A stretch of DNA of 64,000 nucleotides from an uncultured Prevotellaceae bacterium (GCA_900316685.1 ONDS01000021.1:1-64000), one strand, 5' to 3'. Counted from the stretch's first letter, positions 27,996 through 37,014 are shown. Program-made: numbers and translations. Notes: a model not told the origin generated them from the sequence alone.

Positions 27996-30278
27996 TCAGT
28001 CGATGTCGGTACCGTGGTCGAGCGAGTCGTTGAAATCGCGGGGTTCATGGTCGGCCAGCGGGTCGTGATAGTCGTTGCGGTGGTTGCCTCCACGCTCGGG
28101 ACGCGGACGACGTTCGCCCCCACGTTCGGGACGCGGACGACGCTCACCACGCTCGGGACGTTCGCCACGCGGGCGGCGCTCACGCTCCTGATAACCCTCG
28201 GGTTTGGGAATGAGCACGCGGTGCGACAGTTTATACTTACCGGTCTTCGGGTCGATCTCGAGCAACTTAAGTTTCCAGTCAATCTCCGAGATATGGAGCA
28301 GACCATCCTTGCCCGGCAGGATCTCTACGAAGCAACCGTAAGGCATAATACTGCGCACAGTGCCCTCGTAGACCTCTCCCACTTCGGGCACGGCGACGAT
28401 GGCCTTGATCTTGGCCACGGCAGCCTCGATGCTCGCCTTGTCGGGAGCGCTCACCTGTACCTTGCCTACGCCATCCGTCTCGTCGATGGTGATGGTAGAA
28501 CCCGTATCCTCCTGCATCTGCTGGATGATCTTTCCGCCCGGGCCGATGACGGCACCGATGAACTCCTTCGGTATGTCGAAGGCCACGATGCGCGGCACAT
28601 GCGGTTTGAGTTCGGCACGCGGTTCGGCGATGGTGTCGGTGATGCATCCGAGGATGTGCTCACGACCTTCCTTGGCCTGCATGAGTGCCTTCTCAAGGAT
28701 ATCGAACGACAGACCGTCGCACTTGATATCCATCTGTGTGGCAGTCAGGCCGTCCTTGGTTCCCGTGGTCTTGAAGTCCATGTCGCCCAAGTGGTCCTCG
28801 TCGCCGAGGATATCGGAAAGCACGGCATACTTGTCTTCTCCCGGGTTCTTGATGAGACCCATGGCGATGCCGCTCACGGGTTTCTTCAGGGGCACACCAG
28901 CATCCATCAACGCCAGCGTACCGGCACATACGGTAGCCATCGACGACGAGCCGTTGGACTCGAGAATCTGGCTCACCACACGCACGGTGTAGGGGAAGTC
29001 TTCGGGAATCTGGCCCTTCAGTCCGCGCCATGCCAGGTGTCCGTGACCGATCTCACGGCGGCCCACGCTACGCTGCGCCTTGGCCTCGCCCGTGCAGAAC
29101 GGCGGGAAGTTATAATGTAACAGGAATCGCTGATAGGAACGTTCGAGCACGTCGTCGACCAGTTTCTCGTCCAGTTTGGTACCCAGTGTGACAGTGGTCA
29201 GCGACTGAGTCTCGCCACGTGTGAAGATGCTGCTTCCGTGAGGCATGGGCAGCGGGCTCACCTCGCACCAGATGGGGCGGATCTCGTTGGTCTTACGACC
29301 GTCGAGACGGATACCCTCGTCGAGGATGCAGCGACGCATGGCATCACGCATCACATCGTGGTAGTAGCGGTCCATCATGTCGTATTTCTCCTGCAAGCCA
29401 TCCTCGTCGAGGTCGGTGTGTGCAGCGGCATACGCCTCTTTGAAATCAGCCAAGATCTTATCGAAAGCCTCGGCACGAGCGTGTTTTTCCAGTGCCTGCT
29501 TGGTGACGTCGTAGGCCGGTTGGTAGAGTTCCTTGTTCATCTGCTCGCGCAGTTCCTCGTCGTTCACCTCATGGTCGTACTCGCGTTTGACATCCTTGCC
29601 GAGTTCTTTCGACAGTTCGGTTTGCAGTTCGCACATGGGTTTGATGGCATCCATAGCCACCTTGAGTGCACCGAGCAAATCCTGCTCGCTCACCTCTTTC
29701 ATCTCACCTTCCACCATCATGATGTTGTCGGCGGAGGCACCCACCATCACGTCGATGTCGGCCTCTTTCATCTGTTCGAAGGTCGGATCGACCACATATT
29801 CGCCGTTGACACGAGCCACGCGCACCTCGGAGATAGGGCACTCGAAGGGGATGTCGGAGCAAGCCAAGGCAGCTGAGGCGGCGAAGCCTGCCAGAGCATC
29901 GGGCTGGTCTACTCCATCGGCAGAGAGGAGCATCACATTGACGAATACCTCGGCATGGTAGTTGGAGGGGAAGAGCGGACGAAGCACACGGTCGACGAGT
30001 CGAGATGTGAGAATCTCATTGTCGCTGGGCTTTCCTTCGCGCTTGGTGAATCCGCCCGGGAACCGTCCGGCAGCGGCGTACTGTTCTCTGTAATCCACCT
30101 GCAAAGGCATGAAATCTGTTCCGGGGACTGCATCTTTCGCGGCACAAACAGTGGCCAGAAGCACGGTGTTGCCCATACGGAGCACAACGGAGCCGTCGGT
30201 CTGCTTTGCCACTTTGCCGGTTTCAATGCTGATGGTTCTTCCATCAGGCAATGAAACTGTTTTTGTAATAACGTTCAT
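27996..30278 (-). CDS. pnp: Polyribonucleotide nucleotidyltransferase (PNPase) with shortened S1 domain
   Basis: This 760-residue phosphorolytic 3'-5' exoribonuclease acts in mRNA turnover. Two RNase PH domains are recognisable (first: [20 protein letters not shown], about residues 54-73; second from about 325). A KH domain has the loop VIGPGGK (about 583-589), followed by an S1 domain (about 640-690). The S1 is short: HISEIDWK is joined directly to [16 protein letters not shown] at residue 670. E. coli PNPase has 16 more residues at this point (between IADK and VKVLEVD). The C-terminus is an Arg/Glu-rich tail of about 55 residues. Its 3' end is duplicated in decayed form at 18885-19244. The gene has its own promoter and terminator. 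Confidence 0.95.
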   Translation of the reverse strand: MNVITKTVSLPDGRTISIETGKVAKQTDGSVVLRMGNTVLLATVCAAKDAVPGTDFMPLQVDYREQYAAAGRFPGGFTKREGKPSDNEILTSRLVDRVLRPLFPSNYHAEVFVNVMLLSADGVDQPDALAGFAASAALACSDIPFECPISEVRVARVNGEYVVDPTFEQMKEADIDVMVGASADNIMMVEGEMKEVSEQDLLGALKVAMDAIKPMCELQTELSKELGKDVKREYDHEVNDEELREQMNKELYQPAYDVTKQALEKHARAEAFDKILADFKEAYAAAHTDLDEDGLQEKYDMMDRYYHDVMRDAMRRCILDEGIRLDGRKTNEIRPIWCEVSPLPMPHGSSIFTRGETQSLTTVTLGTKLDEKLVDDVLERSYQRFLLHYNFPPFCTGEAKAQRSVGRREIGHGHLAWRGLKGQIPEDFPYTVRVVSQILESNGSSSMATVCAGTLALMDAGVPLKKPVSGIAMGLIKNPGEDKYAVLSDILGDEDHLGDMDFKTTGTKDGLTATQMDIKCDGLSFDILEKALMQAKEGREHILGCITDTIAEPRAELKPHVPRIVAFDIPKEFIGAVIGPGGKIIQQMQEDTGSTITIDETDGVGKVQVSAPDKASIEAAVAKIKAIVAVPEVGEVYEGTVRSIMPYGCFVEILPGKDGLLHISEIDWKLKLLEIDPKTGKYKLSHRVLIPKPEGYQERERRPRGERPERGERRPRPERGGERRPRPERGGNHRNDYHDPLADHEPRDFNDSLDHGTDID

Positions 30279-30320
30279 CTAAAAAATAAAAATACTTATT
30301 GTTTTAACTAACATCTTCAG

Positions 30321-30362
30321 AAAGGCGCCATTCGCCTTTCTTCCAAAATTTGTGCAAAGTTA
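30321..30362 (-). promoter_or_regulatory. pnp promoter box and leader hairpin
   Basis: TAACTTTG (minus, 30355-30362) should start transcription near 30348, giving a leader of about 70 bases. In it, AAAGGCG pairs with CGCCTTT (30321-30327 with 30333-30339). In E. coli, pnp is autoregulated through a leader stem; whether this hairpin does the same is inference. Confidence 0.5.
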
Positions 30363-30397
30363 GTCATTAAAAACCGAATAGACGAATAATTGTCTGA

Positions 30398-30589
30398 TTA
30401 TTTTCCTTTTGGCGTGTTTTTGTCGGGTTTGCCGGCGGTTACATCCCGTTTGCGCGTCACGCTCACCGATACCAGTCCATGTCTTTCGCCCGCCACATAG
30501 ATGCGCCCCTCGTCGAAGTTCTGCTTGAGGCCGGTTACGTAGAAAGACCCCATTTGGGATGAAACAGATGTTTTTCTGACGCGATTCAT
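30398..30589 (-). CDS. Possible small basic protein, unknown
   Basis: This 63-codon frame (or 51 codons from the internal ATG at 30553) lies upstream of pnp on the same strand. Third positions are mostly G or C, as in real genes of this window. The text GSFYVTGLKQNFDEGRIYVA, followed by a Lys-rich end, looks protein-like. No family is recognised, and it may be the C-terminal remnant of a longer gene. No promoter is obvious. Confidence 0.4.
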   Translation of the reverse strand: MNRVRKTSVSSQMGSFYVTGLKQNFDEGRIYVAGERHGLVSVSVTRKRDVTAGKPDKNTPKGK

Positions 30590-30686
30590 GAAACAATCAG
30601 GTCATGCAACAGGTGGTTTTCATACGAAAAAGGGTTGCTTTCCTACTTTTTTGGCAAGGTAAAGATGGGATTTGGAAAAAACGTTG

Positions 30687-30694
30687 TATTTTTG
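30687..30694 (+). promoter_or_regulatory. -7 box for the thioredoxin-fold lipoprotein
   Basis: TATTTTTG, 18 bases before the ATG at 30712, supports the later start codon. Confidence 0.55.
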
Positions 30695-30711
30695 CATATC
30701 AATTAGCTATT

Positions 30712-31893
30712 ATGAGAAAGAACATACAACGCTGGATGCGCGGAGCGGTCATGACCGCCGCCGCCCTACTGATCGCCTCGTGCGACAACACCCCAAAGAT
30801 ACAAGTCAGCGGCGCCATAGGCCAAGCCGCCGACTCGTTGCTCATCTTCGAGAACATGGCCCTTGCCGGACCGACAATCATCGACAGTCTGCGATTGGAT
30901 GCCGACGGCGAGTTCGCCTTCAAGGCACCAGCCCCCGAAGGCTCACCCGAATTCTACCGCCTGCGCATCGGCAACCAGATCATCAACATCGCCGTCGACT
31001 CCACGGAAAACATCACCGTGAAAGCCAACTATCCCACCATGGCCACGGGCTACTCCATCGAGGGCAACGACGACTGCCAGAAAATCAAGGAGCTGGCGCT
31101 GCGCCAGATGGACCTGCAAGCCCGCGCCCAAGCCGTGGCCAAGGATCCGCAGCTTACAGGTGATGCCCCTGCCGACAGCATCTACCGCATGATGGAGAGC
31201 TATCGCAAGGAAGTGACCATGAACTATATCTACCAAGAGCCGAAAAGCGCTTACGCCTACTTCGCCCTGTTCCAAGGCATCGCCGTCAACCAAGCCTACC
31301 TGATGATCTTCGACCCGCAGAACAGACAAGGAGACCTGCGCCCATTCCAGGCCGTGGCCACCTCGTGGGACCAGTTCTATCCCAACTCCGTGCGCTCGCA
31401 GAACCTGCACAACATCGCCATGGAAGGTCTGAAGACCCAAAGCATCCTACGTGGCCAAGGTGCCAGTCTGGAGATTGACGCCAGCAAGGTGAGCGAAGCC
31501 ACCCTCATCGACCTGCCCCTGGCCGACAACAAAGGTACCGTTCGTCATCTGACCGACCTGACGGGCAAAGTGGTGCTGCTCGACTTCCATGTCTTCTCCG
31601 CCGACGGTTCGCCGGCACGTATCATGGCCCTGCGCGAGTTGTACAACAAATACCACGACCGCGGACTGGAGATATACCAAGTGTCATTAGACGAAGACGA
31701 ACACTTCTGGAAGACACAGACCGCGGCCCTGCCTTGGATCAGCGTGTACGATGAGTCGGGAGCACGAAGCAGTGCCTACTTAACTGCCGCTCCCGGTGTG
31801 CCGTGCAGCTTCATCATCAACCGCCAGAACGAGATTGTGATGGGTCCGACCCAAATCAAAGACCTGGACAGCGACATCGCCAGGTATCTGTAA
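30712..31893 (+). CDS. Thioredoxin-fold lipoprotein lacking the CxxC motif
   Basis: This 393-residue lipoprotein (LLIASC, Cys at about residue 22) has an N-terminal DUF4369-like beta domain (about 28-130), a helical middle and a C-terminal TlpA/AhpC-type thioredoxin fold (about 255-390). In relatives, the strand after GKVVLLDF is followed by WASWCxPC. Here it reads GKVVLLDFHVFSADGSPARI, with both cysteines absent, so thiol-disulphide exchange is not possible by the usual route. The cis-Pro region APGVPCSFII is kept. It is probably a periplasmic binding or structural derivative. I start at 30712, just after the -7 box; an upstream ATG at 30604 precedes the promoter. The last nine codons lie in a tandem duplication. 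Confidence 0.85.
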   Translation: MRKNIQRWMRGAVMTAAALLIASCDNTPKIQVSGAIGQAADSLLIFENMALAGPTIIDSLRLDADGEFAFKAPAPEGSPEFYRLRIGNQIINIAVDSTENITVKANYPTMATGYSIEGNDDCQKIKELALRQMDLQARAQAVAKDPQLTGDAPADSIYRMMESYRKEVTMNYIYQEPKSAYAYFALFQGIAVNQAYLMIFDPQNRQGDLRPFQAVATSWDQFYPNSVRSQNLHNIAMEGLKTQSILRGQGASLEIDASKVSEATLIDLPLADNKGTVRHLTDLTGKVVLLDFHVFSADGSPARIMALRELYNKYHDRGLEIYQVSLDEDEHFWKTQTAALPWISVYDESGARSSAYLTAAPGVPCSFIINRQNEIVMGPTQIKDLDSDIARYL

Positions 31894-32052
31894 CCTAATG
31901 GATAGAGACAACGAATTAAACGAATTGCTCAGACAGACACGACTGGACTGATTGTACATGACAGCGACATCGCCAGGTATCTGTAACCTAATGGATAGAG
32001 ACAACGAATTAAACGAATTGCTCAGACAGACACGACTGGACTGATTGTACAT
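31867..32052 (+). repeat. Perfect 93-bp tandem duplication
   Basis: Bases 31867-31959 are repeated without change at 31960-32052. The unit contains the last nine codons and stop of the lipoprotein gene and a 17-codon frame (MDRDNELNELLRQTRLD) that appears in both copies. The perfect identity implies a recent event or a locus that changes easily. Both copies leave the lipoprotein gene intact. Confidence 0.95.
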
Positions 32053-32093
32053 ATTGCGCGAATTAGGATTTCGAAAGAAAAAGAGAGATCAGT

Positions 32094-32591
32094 ATGCCAG
32101 GAATAAAGAAACTGCTGACAGCCGTCGCCGTCCTGTTCTCGTTGGACGGCAGTGCGCAGACCTTCTCCTTGGAGCAGGTAAACGATTCGCTCTCTTATCT
32201 GACACTGACCACCGAAGGGCAAGTAGACCGCTACCTACTGCCCTATCCCACCCTCCGCTGGTGTACTGGCGATGTGAACGGCGACGGACGTGAAGACGCC
32301 TTGGTGATGGTGGTCAAGCGCACCCGCTACGATAAGCGCCTGCTGCCCCGCCTGTTTACCTTCCAACAAGTGAACGGCCATGTGCGCCCCTTGTGGTTAG
32401 GGTCGCAGTTGGGAGGTATATTGGAAGACTTCCGCTTCGTCGACGGACAGGTGATGAGCCTGCAATCGACCACCGACGGTCGGTATGTGGTGATGACCCA
32501 CAAATGGCGTAAGTTCGGTTTGGGAGCCGACCAGATACTCATCCAAGGGGTGGACAAGGAAACAGCATTGAAAGTATTCTTGGAAAAGTGA
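32094..32591 (+). CDS. Secreted protein with FG-GAP/VCBS-like calcium loop, unknown
   Basis: This 165-residue protein has a signal peptide (MPGIKKLLTAVAVLFSLDGSAQ). It contains one calcium-loop motif, GDVNGDGREDALV (about residues 59-71), like those of FG-GAP or EF-hand-like repeats. The rest is beta-rich with no enzyme signature. It lies just behind the tandem duplication and ahead of the DUF3160 gene, probably in one transcript with the lipoprotein. The function is not recognised. Confidence 0.72.
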   Translation: MPGIKKLLTAVAVLFSLDGSAQTFSLEQVNDSLSYLTLTTEGQVDRYLLPYPTLRWCTGDVNGDGREDALVMVVKRTRYDKRLLPRLFTFQQVNGHVRPLWLGSQLGGILEDFRFVDGQVMSLQSTTDGRYVVMTHKWRKFGLGADQILIQGVDKETALKVFLEK

Positions 32592-32744
32592 AGAGTGAAG
32601 AGTTAAGAGTTAAAAGTTAAGAGTGAAGAAAAATACCATAGATCACTCAACACTAAACACTAAACACTCAACACTAAACCATCAACACTAAACCATCAAC
32701 ACTAAACACTCAACACTAAACCATCAACACTAAACCATACGATT
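32592..32744. repeat. Two short-word arrays before the DUF3160 gene
   Basis: AGTGAAGAGTTAAG-type words (32592-32635) are followed by more than ten copies of ACACTAAAC(C/A)(A)TCA words (32648-32737). There are no spacers of constant length, so this is not a CRISPR array. Confidence 0.85.
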
Positions 32745-35120
32745 ATGAAAAAGCTAATCATTTCACTGTTTGTCATGCTGACGACCCTCCAGATGCAGGG
32801 CCAGGGCCAAGGCATGATCTTGCCGGGCGAAGGACACATCAATGTGGAAAAGCTCAACGGCAAGATTGATTTGAACATGGACATCTCGCGCCTGAGCCTG
32901 AGCGAACTGCGTGTGTTGCGCAACGCCTTCGCTGCCCGCCAAGGTTATGTGTTCAAGGGTTCAGAGTTGCGCAGCATCTTCCTCTCCACCAGTTGGTATT
33001 ACGAAAAAGCCGTGAAACGACAGGCTGGCAAGTTGCCCGCCATCAAGTACAGCGCAGCCGAGACCGCTTTCATCAACCGTATCAAGGCACGCGAGGCCGA
33101 GTTGTCGAAGACGAACTACGCTCCCTCGCAAGGAGGAATCGTCAACCCCGACAACATCATCAACCCGACACACCTGAAGACTTTTGACCCGGCACTCAAG
33201 AGCGCCCTCCGCCAGCACGGCTTCGCCATCGTACCCACCGATGAGGAACAATTGTTCCAGATTTACGAGGACAACATGTACGGCCAATTCCCCTCGTTCA
33301 TCACCACCGACCTCTACCTGCAACTCTTCCACATGTATTTCGACACCACGCTGCGCAAGGTGGAGGAGAGCACGTTGCTCGAGGCCATGGCCGACTACAG
33401 CCGCCACATGTACCAGGCTATGGGCAGGTATGCCGCCAGCACCTCGGATAAGCAATTGAAAGATGCCGCTGAATGGAACCAGATTTACTTCGACATCGCC
33501 CAAAGCCTCTTCACCGGACAGTCGCCACAATCCACGGAACAGACCGCCAACGTGGCCGCCAACTCCGAATTGCGACGTGTATACGATGAAATAGACGATT
33601 TTTCCGTCTTCCTGGATTATACGCAGGTGAAGTTCAACTACAGCCTGTTCCGCCCGCGCGGCCACTATACCCGCAGCGAGGCTGCCCAGCGCTATTTCCG
33701 GGGCATGATGTGGCTGCAAACCGTGCCCTTCGGTACGGATAAAGTCAACCAGCTGTTGAGCGCCGCCATCATCGCTGAGACCATGAACACCGATAGGGAA
33801 GCCCGTCGTTTGTACGACCGCGTCGATGCACCCATCCGTTTCCTCATGGGCGAGCCCGACAACCTGACCATCTATCAGTTGGCCGACATCATGCAGCGCT
33901 ATGGTGCCGACGCCAAGAAGATGGCCACCGACAACAAGCTCTTCGTACAGGTGCGCGAACAAGCCGACATCATCGGCGAACAGCAGATACGCATCCGCCC
34001 CTTCTTTGAGCGCACCAGCCACATCAAGATCAATGTGATGCCCCAGCGCTACACCCCCGATGCCGAGGTGCTGCTCAAGACCGTGGATTATGAAAACGAG
34101 ACCACCCTGCGCGATGTGCCCATGGGCCTCGACTTCATGGCCGCCATCGGAATCACCCCCGCCAAGGACATCCTCTATGGTGAGTTGGGCGAGTTGAACC
34201 GTTGGGCTGGTCTGTCGACGAAGATGTCGGAGATGACCACACGCATGGGCGAGATTGACTGGAGCAAGACCATTTACAATCGTTGGGAGGCCGCCCTACG
34301 CGAACTCTGTGTGGCCAAGGACAGTCGCTATCCCTATTTCATGACCACCAGTCAGTGGGACAAGAAGAACCTGAATGCCGCCTTAGCCTCATGGGCGGAG
34401 CTCAAGCACGACGCCATCCTCTATGCCAAACAACCTTTCGGGGCTGAGTGCGGCGGCGGCGACGAGTTGCCACCCCCTGTCACCAAGTCATACGTGGAAC
34501 CCAACATCGCCTTCTGGACCAAAGCTGTGGAGCTGATCGACGCACTCATCGGCACACTCGACCGCTACCAGTTGCTCAACGACGAGACACGCGAGTTGGC
34601 CGACGAAGTGAAGGGAGAGGCCAAGTTCCTGCTCAATATTTCGAAGAAGGAGTTGGAAGGCAAGGCTGTGACCGACCAAGAGTATGAGACCATGCGCGTC
34701 ATCGGTGCCCAATACGAGCATATCACTTTGGGCTTGATCGCCAACGAGGATGAAGAGCTGATGGGTTGGTACAATGTGACGGGAGCCGACAAGAGTGTAG
34801 CCATAGTGGCCGACGTCTACACCGCCAATGCCGACAACAACCCCAAGAAATCCATCCTCTACGAGGCCGTGGGACCTGCCGACGAGATTTACGTCATTGT
34901 CGAGATGGATGGAATGTTGTACCTCACCCGAGGAGCGGTGTTCAGCTATCGTGAGTTCAAGCGTCCTATCGCCGATCCTCGCCTCACCGACGAGGAATGG
35001 CAAGAGATGCTGCCCGCGGAACCCGAGTTGGGTCGTCCCTCATGGATGCAGGAGATTATCGTCCCCCTGAAGGAACGTCCTGAGAGGAACAGCGATGTGT
35101 TCTACAGCTCGGATTGCTGA
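32745..35120 (+). CDS. Secreted DUF3160 protein with N-terminal YARHG-like domain
   Basis: This 791-residue protein has a signal peptide (MKKLIISLFVMLTTLQMQGQ). A YARHG-like module follows at about residues 45-85 (LRVLRNAFAARQGYVFKGSEL, then STSWY), where the usual YARHG reads AARQG. The remainder, from about residue 145 to 780, is the DUF3160 region, marked by PSFITTDLYLQLFHMYFDTT and the helical segments after it. DUF3160 proteins are large, exported and uncharacterised. It is probably periplasmic or surface-attached. It converges on the next gene across a hairpin. Confidence 0.82.
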   Translation: MKKLIISLFVMLTTLQMQGQGQGMILPGEGHINVEKLNGKIDLNMDISRLSLSELRVLRNAFAARQGYVFKGSELRSIFLSTSWYYEKAVKRQAGKLPAIKYSAAETAFINRIKAREAELSKTNYAPSQGGIVNPDNIINPTHLKTFDPALKSALRQHGFAIVPTDEEQLFQIYEDNMYGQFPSFITTDLYLQLFHMYFDTTLRKVEESTLLEAMADYSRHMYQAMGRYAASTSDKQLKDAAEWNQIYFDIAQSLFTGQSPQSTEQTANVAANSELRRVYDEIDDFSVFLDYTQVKFNYSLFRPRGHYTRSEAAQRYFRGMMWLQTVPFGTDKVNQLLSAAIIAETMNTDREARRLYDRVDAPIRFLMGEPDNLTIYQLADIMQRYGADAKKMATDNKLFVQVREQADIIGEQQIRIRPFFERTSHIKINVMPQRYTPDAEVLLKTVDYENETTLRDVPMGLDFMAAIGITPAKDILYGELGELNRWAGLSTKMSEMTTRMGEIDWSKTIYNRWEAALRELCVAKDSRYPYFMTTSQWDKKNLNAALASWAELKHDAILYAKQPFGAECGGGDELPPPVTKSYVEPNIAFWTKAVELIDALIGTLDRYQLLNDETRELADEVKGEAKFLLNISKKELEGKAVTDQEYETMRVIGAQYEHITLGLIANEDEELMGWYNVTGADKSVAIVADVYTANADNNPKKSILYEAVGPADEIYVIVEMDGMLYLTRGAVFSYREFKRPIADPRLTDEEWQEMLPAEPELGRPSWMQEIIVPLKERPERNSDVFYSSDC

Positions 35121-35130
35121 CAAAGGTTGA

Positions 35131-35182
35131 GGGTTGAGGGTTTAGTGTTACAACACCAAGCACTAAGCCCTCAACCCTTTTA
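35131..35182. terminator. Hairpin between convergent genes built from a repeated word
   Basis: GGGTTGAGGGTTTAGTG (35131-35147) pairs with CACTAAGCCCTCAACCC (35161-35177) with one G-T pair, followed by TTTTA. The stem is made of the same TTGAGGG words that form the intergenic arrays. Confidence 0.75.
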
Positions 35183-35209
35183 TATATAATAACCTTAGAG
35201 GATAGAGAG

Positions 35210-36652
35210 TTACCTCCCGGCCACCCTTTTCTTTCCCGCCTGTATGTAGATGCCTCTCGGCAACGGTGTGTTGTCCCCTATGCGTATGCCGGAAACGGAG
35301 TATTTGGCGCCGTCGGCATCGGTGTTGGCGGTATCCTGCCTTATCTGTTGTATGCCCGACACATCCATAGGGTTCCATTCGTAGAGCAGGATTCCGCCCC
35401 GGGTGAACTTCACCACATGGTCGAACTGCCTCAGGGGCAAGTCAAAAGCACCAGGACCTCCCCACATGTCTGCCGCTCCGAAATCACCGAACAGTCCCTT
35501 GAGGTAGCCTATGCCCCTGATTGTCCCGATGGTCTCAAACTGGTAGGGGCTGTTGGGCAACGCCAGCTCAGTCGTGCCGTCGAGCAGTGCCGTCTGCTGT
35601 ATGCCCTCCAACGTATGGGTGACGTTTCCCACCGTGGGATGCCATTCCTCCACCTGCTTTCCTTCTTCCCAGTTGAAATCGTACATCTTCCTCTCCTCGT
35701 CGCCGAAAGATGCTTTCCTGACATATACATTCCCGTTCTCCTCCCTGAGACAGAAATTATACGATGGGGCATCTTCCCAGTGATACGGCCCCTCATTGTC
35801 CCAGGTGAAATCATCGGTTTCTGACAGGTAATAACCGCCAAATTCCGTCTTTTTCGCATAAGAATCCAGGATCTTGGATTCCGCGGCCACTCTCTTATAT
35901 GGAGTGCCATCGACGATGGTGTCGCCCGATACGGTGTAGCGCATATAGATATAGAGCATGTCCGTCTGGGAATAGTGGTAATAACTGGATTCCTCCCAGG
36001 TGGTGCCCTGCGGGTAGAACTCGGTGATAACGGTCGGTATGTCTTCCCCATAGATGCAGACTCCGTCCTCTATGCAGGAGACGAGTTGATGGGAGCCTTT
36101 GCCGTATCCTCCGGCCACGTCGAAGGGGTCTTTCTCGAAGCCGATGCCTTCATAGCATTTCACCACCTCGAACACCCTCGTGTCATCCCAGCTGTCGAAA
36201 TAAGGGTTGAACGAGACGATGCGCCTAACCGTGCCATTGACCGTTTCCTCGCTCGCTGACTGGAACGACAGGTAGAAGACGTCCTCGCTGTAGGGGTACG
36301 ACAGGATTCCGCCCTGCCTGACGCCGAAGTCGTAAAGGATCTGTTCCCTGGCGGCCTCCCTTGGCAGCAGGTAGACATAGTCGCCCTCCTGACGGACGGC
36401 TCCGAAGTAATGGTGCTGCCTGTCGCCGTATACTTGCTCATCCTCGACCCACACCTTCTTGTACCATTCGCCTGTCCTGGCATAAACGGTGTCGCCCTCG
36501 ATGACATAGGAATAGGAGTGGGGAGCAATCTCATCCGTTTGGCAGTTCCACACCTTGCCCTCCTTGACGAACGGGAGTGCGGTCTCCTGCGAATGGATTT
36601 CCAACATGCCGGCCATGGCCAGCGTAGCAATAAGTAAAAGACGTAATTTCAT
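35210..36652 (-). CDS. Secreted protein of unknown function with sorting tail
   Basis: This 480-residue protein has a signal peptide (MKLRLLLIATLAMAGMLEIHSQ). The body is rich in Tyr, Trp, Asp and Glu, with short strands. Two halves open alike: VWNCQTDEIAPHSYSY then a GDTVY strand near residue 52, and a YTVSGDTIVDG strand near 240. This suggests an internal duplication. The end, YSVSGIRIG then LPRGIYIQAGKKRV, is a typical Prevotella C-terminal sorting domain. It is therefore probably surface-exposed through type IX secretion. No catalytic motif is recognised. A good promoter lies at 36694-36723. Confidence 0.75.
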   Translation of the reverse strand: MKLRLLLIATLAMAGMLEIHSQETALPFVKEGKVWNCQTDEIAPHSYSYVIEGDTVYARTGEWYKKVWVEDEQVYGDRQHHYFGAVRQEGDYVYLLPREAAREQILYDFGVRQGGILSYPYSEDVFYLSFQSASEETVNGTVRRIVSFNPYFDSWDDTRVFEVVKCYEGIGFEKDPFDVAGGYGKGSHQLVSCIEDGVCIYGEDIPTVITEFYPQGTTWEESSYYHYSQTDMLYIYMRYTVSGDTIVDGTPYKRVAAESKILDSYAKKTEFGGYYLSETDDFTWDNEGPYHWEDAPSYNFCLREENGNVYVRKASFGDEERKMYDFNWEEGKQVEEWHPTVGNVTHTLEGIQQTALLDGTTELALPNSPYQFETIGTIRGIGYLKGLFGDFGAADMWGGPGAFDLPLRQFDHVVKFTRGGILLYEWNPMDVSGIQQIRQDTANTDADGAKYSVSGIRIGDNTPLPRGIYIQAGKKRVAGR

Positions 36653-36693
36653 AATCTTCAGTTTAAATAATAATTATATTCCATATTTTTTTG

Positions 36694-36723
36694 CAAAAGT
36701 ATCAAATTGATCGGAAAAATCAA
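36694..36723 (-). promoter_or_regulatory. Promoter of the secreted protein at 35210
   Basis: On the minus strand TTG (36721-36723) and TACTTTTG (36694-36701) are 19 bases apart. The transcript should start about 36687, giving a leader of about 35 bases. Confidence 0.7.
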
Positions 36724-36781
36724 AATAAATACGGAAAAAGTGATATTTCAACAGAACTTTATACGAATTGGCAGAATATGT

Positions 36782-36853
36782 GCTTTGGGCCGAGACATCA
36801 ACAAGCGGCACCATGCAAAGAAAAATGGATGTCAATAAGTAAAAGCGTTTCAT
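36782..36853 (-). pseudogene. Orphan signal peptide, remnant of a secreted-protein gene
   Basis: ATG at 36853 opens MKRFYLLTSIFLCMVPLVDV then SAQS, a clear signal peptide. The frame then runs for 35 codons of AT-rich text into TAA at 36674 and passes through the promoter of the next gene, so the mature part has been lost. The rest of the 36653-37014 gap holds two GC-rich palindromes (see 36892-36994). Confidence 0.5.
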
Positions 36854-36891
36854 GACGATAAAGTTTGAAGGTTGTTTCTATTCTTTTAACC

Positions 36892-36994
36892 CGCCTTCGC
36901 CCGCAGGGGAGATGCACCTCCCGAGGCGGGTTGGGCGGCAGTAAAATCAGTCCATATAATGGGAACCCACCCCGTCCCTCCCAAAGGGAGGGGT
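36892..36994. repeat. Two dispersed GC-rich palindromic elements
   Basis: CCCGCCT...AGGCGGG (36892-36935) and ACCCACCCC-n-CCCTCCC-AAA-GGGAGGGG (36965-36994). The second is nearly identical to the reverse complement of the element at 7810-7838. Confidence 0.75.
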
Positions 36995-37014
36995 CAGGAG
37001 GTGATGCATACTGG

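Noticed and set aside
28014..29120. A 368-codon plus-strand frame inside pnp
   Set aside because: It is entirely antisense to a highly conserved gene. High GC at third positions keeps the opposite strand open.
32648..32737. CRISPR-like appearance of repeated ACACTAAAC words
   Set aside because: The units are 7-14 bases, degenerate and without unique spacers, and no cas genes are near.
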